64,000 bases of DNA from Glebionis coronaria (lineage: Eukaryota > Streptophyta > Magnoliopsida > Asterales > Asteraceae): assembly GCA_025667525.1 (NCBI GenBank), contig CM046878.1, positions 517,088,274 to 517,152,273 on the forward strand, written 5' to 3'. The notes beneath the pieces are model-generated. The model made no database searches. It was not told the origin of the DNA and saw only the letters and a list, made by a program, of their open reading frames with translations. Position numbers and translations under genes: made by a program. Shown piece after piece: positions 61,777 to 64,000 of the stretch (position 1 is its first letter; each line of letters starts with the position of its first letter).

Positions 61777-62834
61777 CCTCCCTTAGTCACTTCTCTACTA
61801 TTCTTACACATTTCAAGCTTAACTTGAAGCCTAAGGGTTGAAAAGAGTATAAATAGGGACCTTATGCTTCATATTTTCTTCATCCTTCACTTTCAGTCTT
61901 CTACACCTACACATTTTGTTCTAGAGCCTCCATTGAAGTCCTAAGAAGTCTCTAAGATCTGTAGCAAGATTTGGAAGAAGTTATAGGAGTTCTTGAAGAG
62001 TTATGAGGAAGATATAGTGCATATACCCCATTAGGAGCCGTTTTGGAGCATCCTAGGTTTGTGAGACTAAGATGTTTGCCTGTGACTGATGTATATTTGA
62101 TGTTATTCAGAATCCGTAAGCCAAGGTGAGTTCATAGCCTCACTTTTAAATGCTTTGTAAATGATTTTAAAAGCCGTGAGGGGGAGATATTCTAAAACTA
62201 GAATACATGTGTTTTTAACTATATGATATTACTTAAATATGTTTTTGTACGAGTGTCCAAACTGTTATATGTTTCCAAAATTTCATGAATCATTAAACAC
62301 ATCCGTGTGTGCTAATATGGTAAATAGTTCTATTGGGTTTCACGAATCCTGTTTGTGTTACCTATATGTGGGGTAATCGAGCATACTTTATTAGAATTAA
62401 TGGATAACCTAGGACATGTAGGTTACTTGTCATGAGATCCTGTCATGACGGTCACTTCAGTGAATTCTGTTAGTTTTGATGTCCTGAATTTATTGAAATA
62501 AAATTATTGTTCCATTGGTAAACATGTATTCAAAACTGTTATTACAAACCTATGAATTCACTCAACCTTTGTGTTGACTTGTAAGCATATATTTTAGGAA
62601 ATTATTACTTTTAGCATGGAGCAGCATAAGGATGGCATGAAGAGGCACAAGCTTAAAATTATTGATATAGATTTTGGGAACCTCATACTGTAAAACTCTT
62701 ATTTTTAAATGATATATAAAGAAAGTTGATTTAATCACTCTTTTGAATTGTTTTCTATCATTATGACTTGTGTCCTATGAAGTAATACCTCAAATTAGTT
62801 TCTGATGCTATAAGGTAAAAATGAGGGTGTTACA
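61777..62834 (+). repeat. 3' LTR of element C, right part
   Basis: It resumes with CCTCC|CTTAGTCAC, matching the 5' LTR at about 44773-45828, and ends GGTGTTACA. It includes the TATA box (GTATAAATAG, about 61846). CCTCC is duplicated at both edges of the insertion. Confidence 0.88.
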
Positions 62835-64000
62835 CGTGCAATATAGATTTGGTTGAGATTGAAAAGATGGGAGGCGTGATTCATATCAGACTGAGTTTTC
62901 GATGAGATGGGATTCATCGTTTTGTTTTGGTAGTGATTTGGAAGTATCGAGAGAGAAAGCGGCTGGTGTTTAAGTGTTACTATTAGGTTTGAGTTATGAG
63001 ATAAATTAGGGTTATGTGGCATTTTATATCCCAAATCTAACTACTGGATCGCATGTTGTAGTATGATATGAGTGAAATCTCATATCAATTATATCACAAA
63101 TCACCCTAAAACACAAAGCAAAATACCTAATTTTGATTCATAAAAGCAGTATTATGGGTATGTTTTGTTGCTTGTGCTTGTGTAGGTAAAAAGATACAAA
63201 TTATGAAGCAAACAAGGGATTCAAGCCTTTATTGATGAATAAAAGACAAAAGGAGGATGAAAGGAGACAAGTCAATCAAAGTCAAAGGACCATTCTTGAC
63301 AACTTTCAAAGTTGAAGGACTAAAAGTGCAAATATGGAAAAGTCAAGAACAAAGTCAAACAAGGGCAACTATCAAGTCAACAAGTTCAAGGATCATTTAT
63401 GCTCAAGTTTGAAGTTCAAAGGACCAGAAATGACAAAGTAATGAAGATCCTAGCTTAATTCAAAATCTTCTAAACTTGAAGGGTTAATCTGCCAAAATGA
63501 AGTCAAGTTTAAGTTCAATCCATGTGCTATTGTTATGGACCAATGAGAGGCGCCCATTTTATTCACATGGATCACCACGTCACTGCCACATGGCCACTAA
63601 CAACTGTTTTAATAAATAACCAAATCCAAACAGTGATCCCCACTACTCATTGTTCCATCCAATCAAATTTGAGATATTAGATAATGATCTGAGTGAATGT
63701 TTTTTACCGAATATCAACATAACACGTGTCTTCTCAATCTTCAAATGCGCCAAGAATCTAGATCAACAAGTAATGAGTTTCAGAAGAAGGTTTCAACATC
63801 AAACTTGCTTAAAATCAAATGAGGAATCCATTCCAACCATCCAATTGAACTAAAATCAACTCAAAAGAAAAAGCCCAAATGTGTTCTTCAACAGCAAAAT
63901 CTAATTGAGGAATTAAGTACACGTGGAAGCTGGGGATTGGTTCCCACACGTCACTCATCCCCAACTAACTCTAATTTTCTTCTATAAATACCCATGTCTT
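62835..64000. other. Right flank of element C with LTR-like end
   Basis: 62835-63140 is unassigned; it is AT-rich and may be the continuation of the DNA left of 42840. From about 63140 the text (GTGTAGGTAAAAAGATACAAA, repeated AAAGTCAA words) resembles the U3 of an Athila-type LTR. It ends with a TATA box TATAAATAC (63984-63992) close to the window edge. No gene is visible. Confidence 0.35.

Overview
The window is repeat-rich plant nuclear DNA from a eudicot. The types of LTR retrotransposon and one host trihelix gene resembling PETAL LOSS support this. Asteraceae is my guess from the flavour of the repeats, not something I can prove. About four fifths of the window is LTR retrotransposon sequence, much of it nested. 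I see one credible host gene, no bacterial-type features, no CRISPR array and no rRNA.

Layout. (1) 1-9062 is the 3' part of a Ty3 chromovirus (element A): a pre-gag reading frame, gag, protease, RT, RNase H, chromodomain integrase and a 3.5-kb LTR. (2) 9063-10128 and 20506-20620 are pieces of another Ty3 pol (element B). B is split by a complete Tat-lineage element (10129-20505, minus strand, 5-bp target duplication GTAGT). On the opposite strand, between integrase and 3' LTR, that element carries a decayed multi-exon gene of the 'gypsy-type transposase' family. (3) 20621-26618 is a 3'-truncated Copia element on the minus strand (D). (4) 26619-29449 is a pol-less Copia-like element (E) with internal tandem repeats. 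It ends in a 364-bp inverted LTR palindrome. (5) 30817-32872 is the two-exon trihelix gene. (6) 37282-39388 is a decayed Copia fragment related to D. (7) 42840-62834 is a pol-less Ty3 element (C). Its 3' LTR is interrupted by an Athila-like element (F, 49911-61776, target duplication CCTCC) that has gag and protease but no RT, RNase H or integrase. (8) 62835-64000 is unclassified DNA with an LTR-like end.

Genes and relationships. Nearly all transposon genes are broken by frameshifts or by nonsense codons, several of which fit C-to-T decay. Longest intact stretches are the integrase of A (401 codons) and the protease-plus-acidic-tail part of F (626 codons). Nesting gives a relative order: A and the Tat element both entered B, and F entered C.

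The most striking observation is in the pre-gag frame of chromovirus A. It contains two blocks, TARKS and KQLAT, six residues apart. Both occur in the same order, seven residues apart, in the N-terminal tail of histone H3, around Lys9 and Lys18. Chromodomains of the type fused to this element's integrase are known in some elements to read methylated H3K9, so a histone-tail mimic there would make biological sense. This is a hypothesis from reading the sequence and has not been tested. Other points worth following are the antisense gene in the Tat element, the TA...TA LTR termini and missing pol of F, the inverted LTR palindrome, and altered residues in the trihelix protein.
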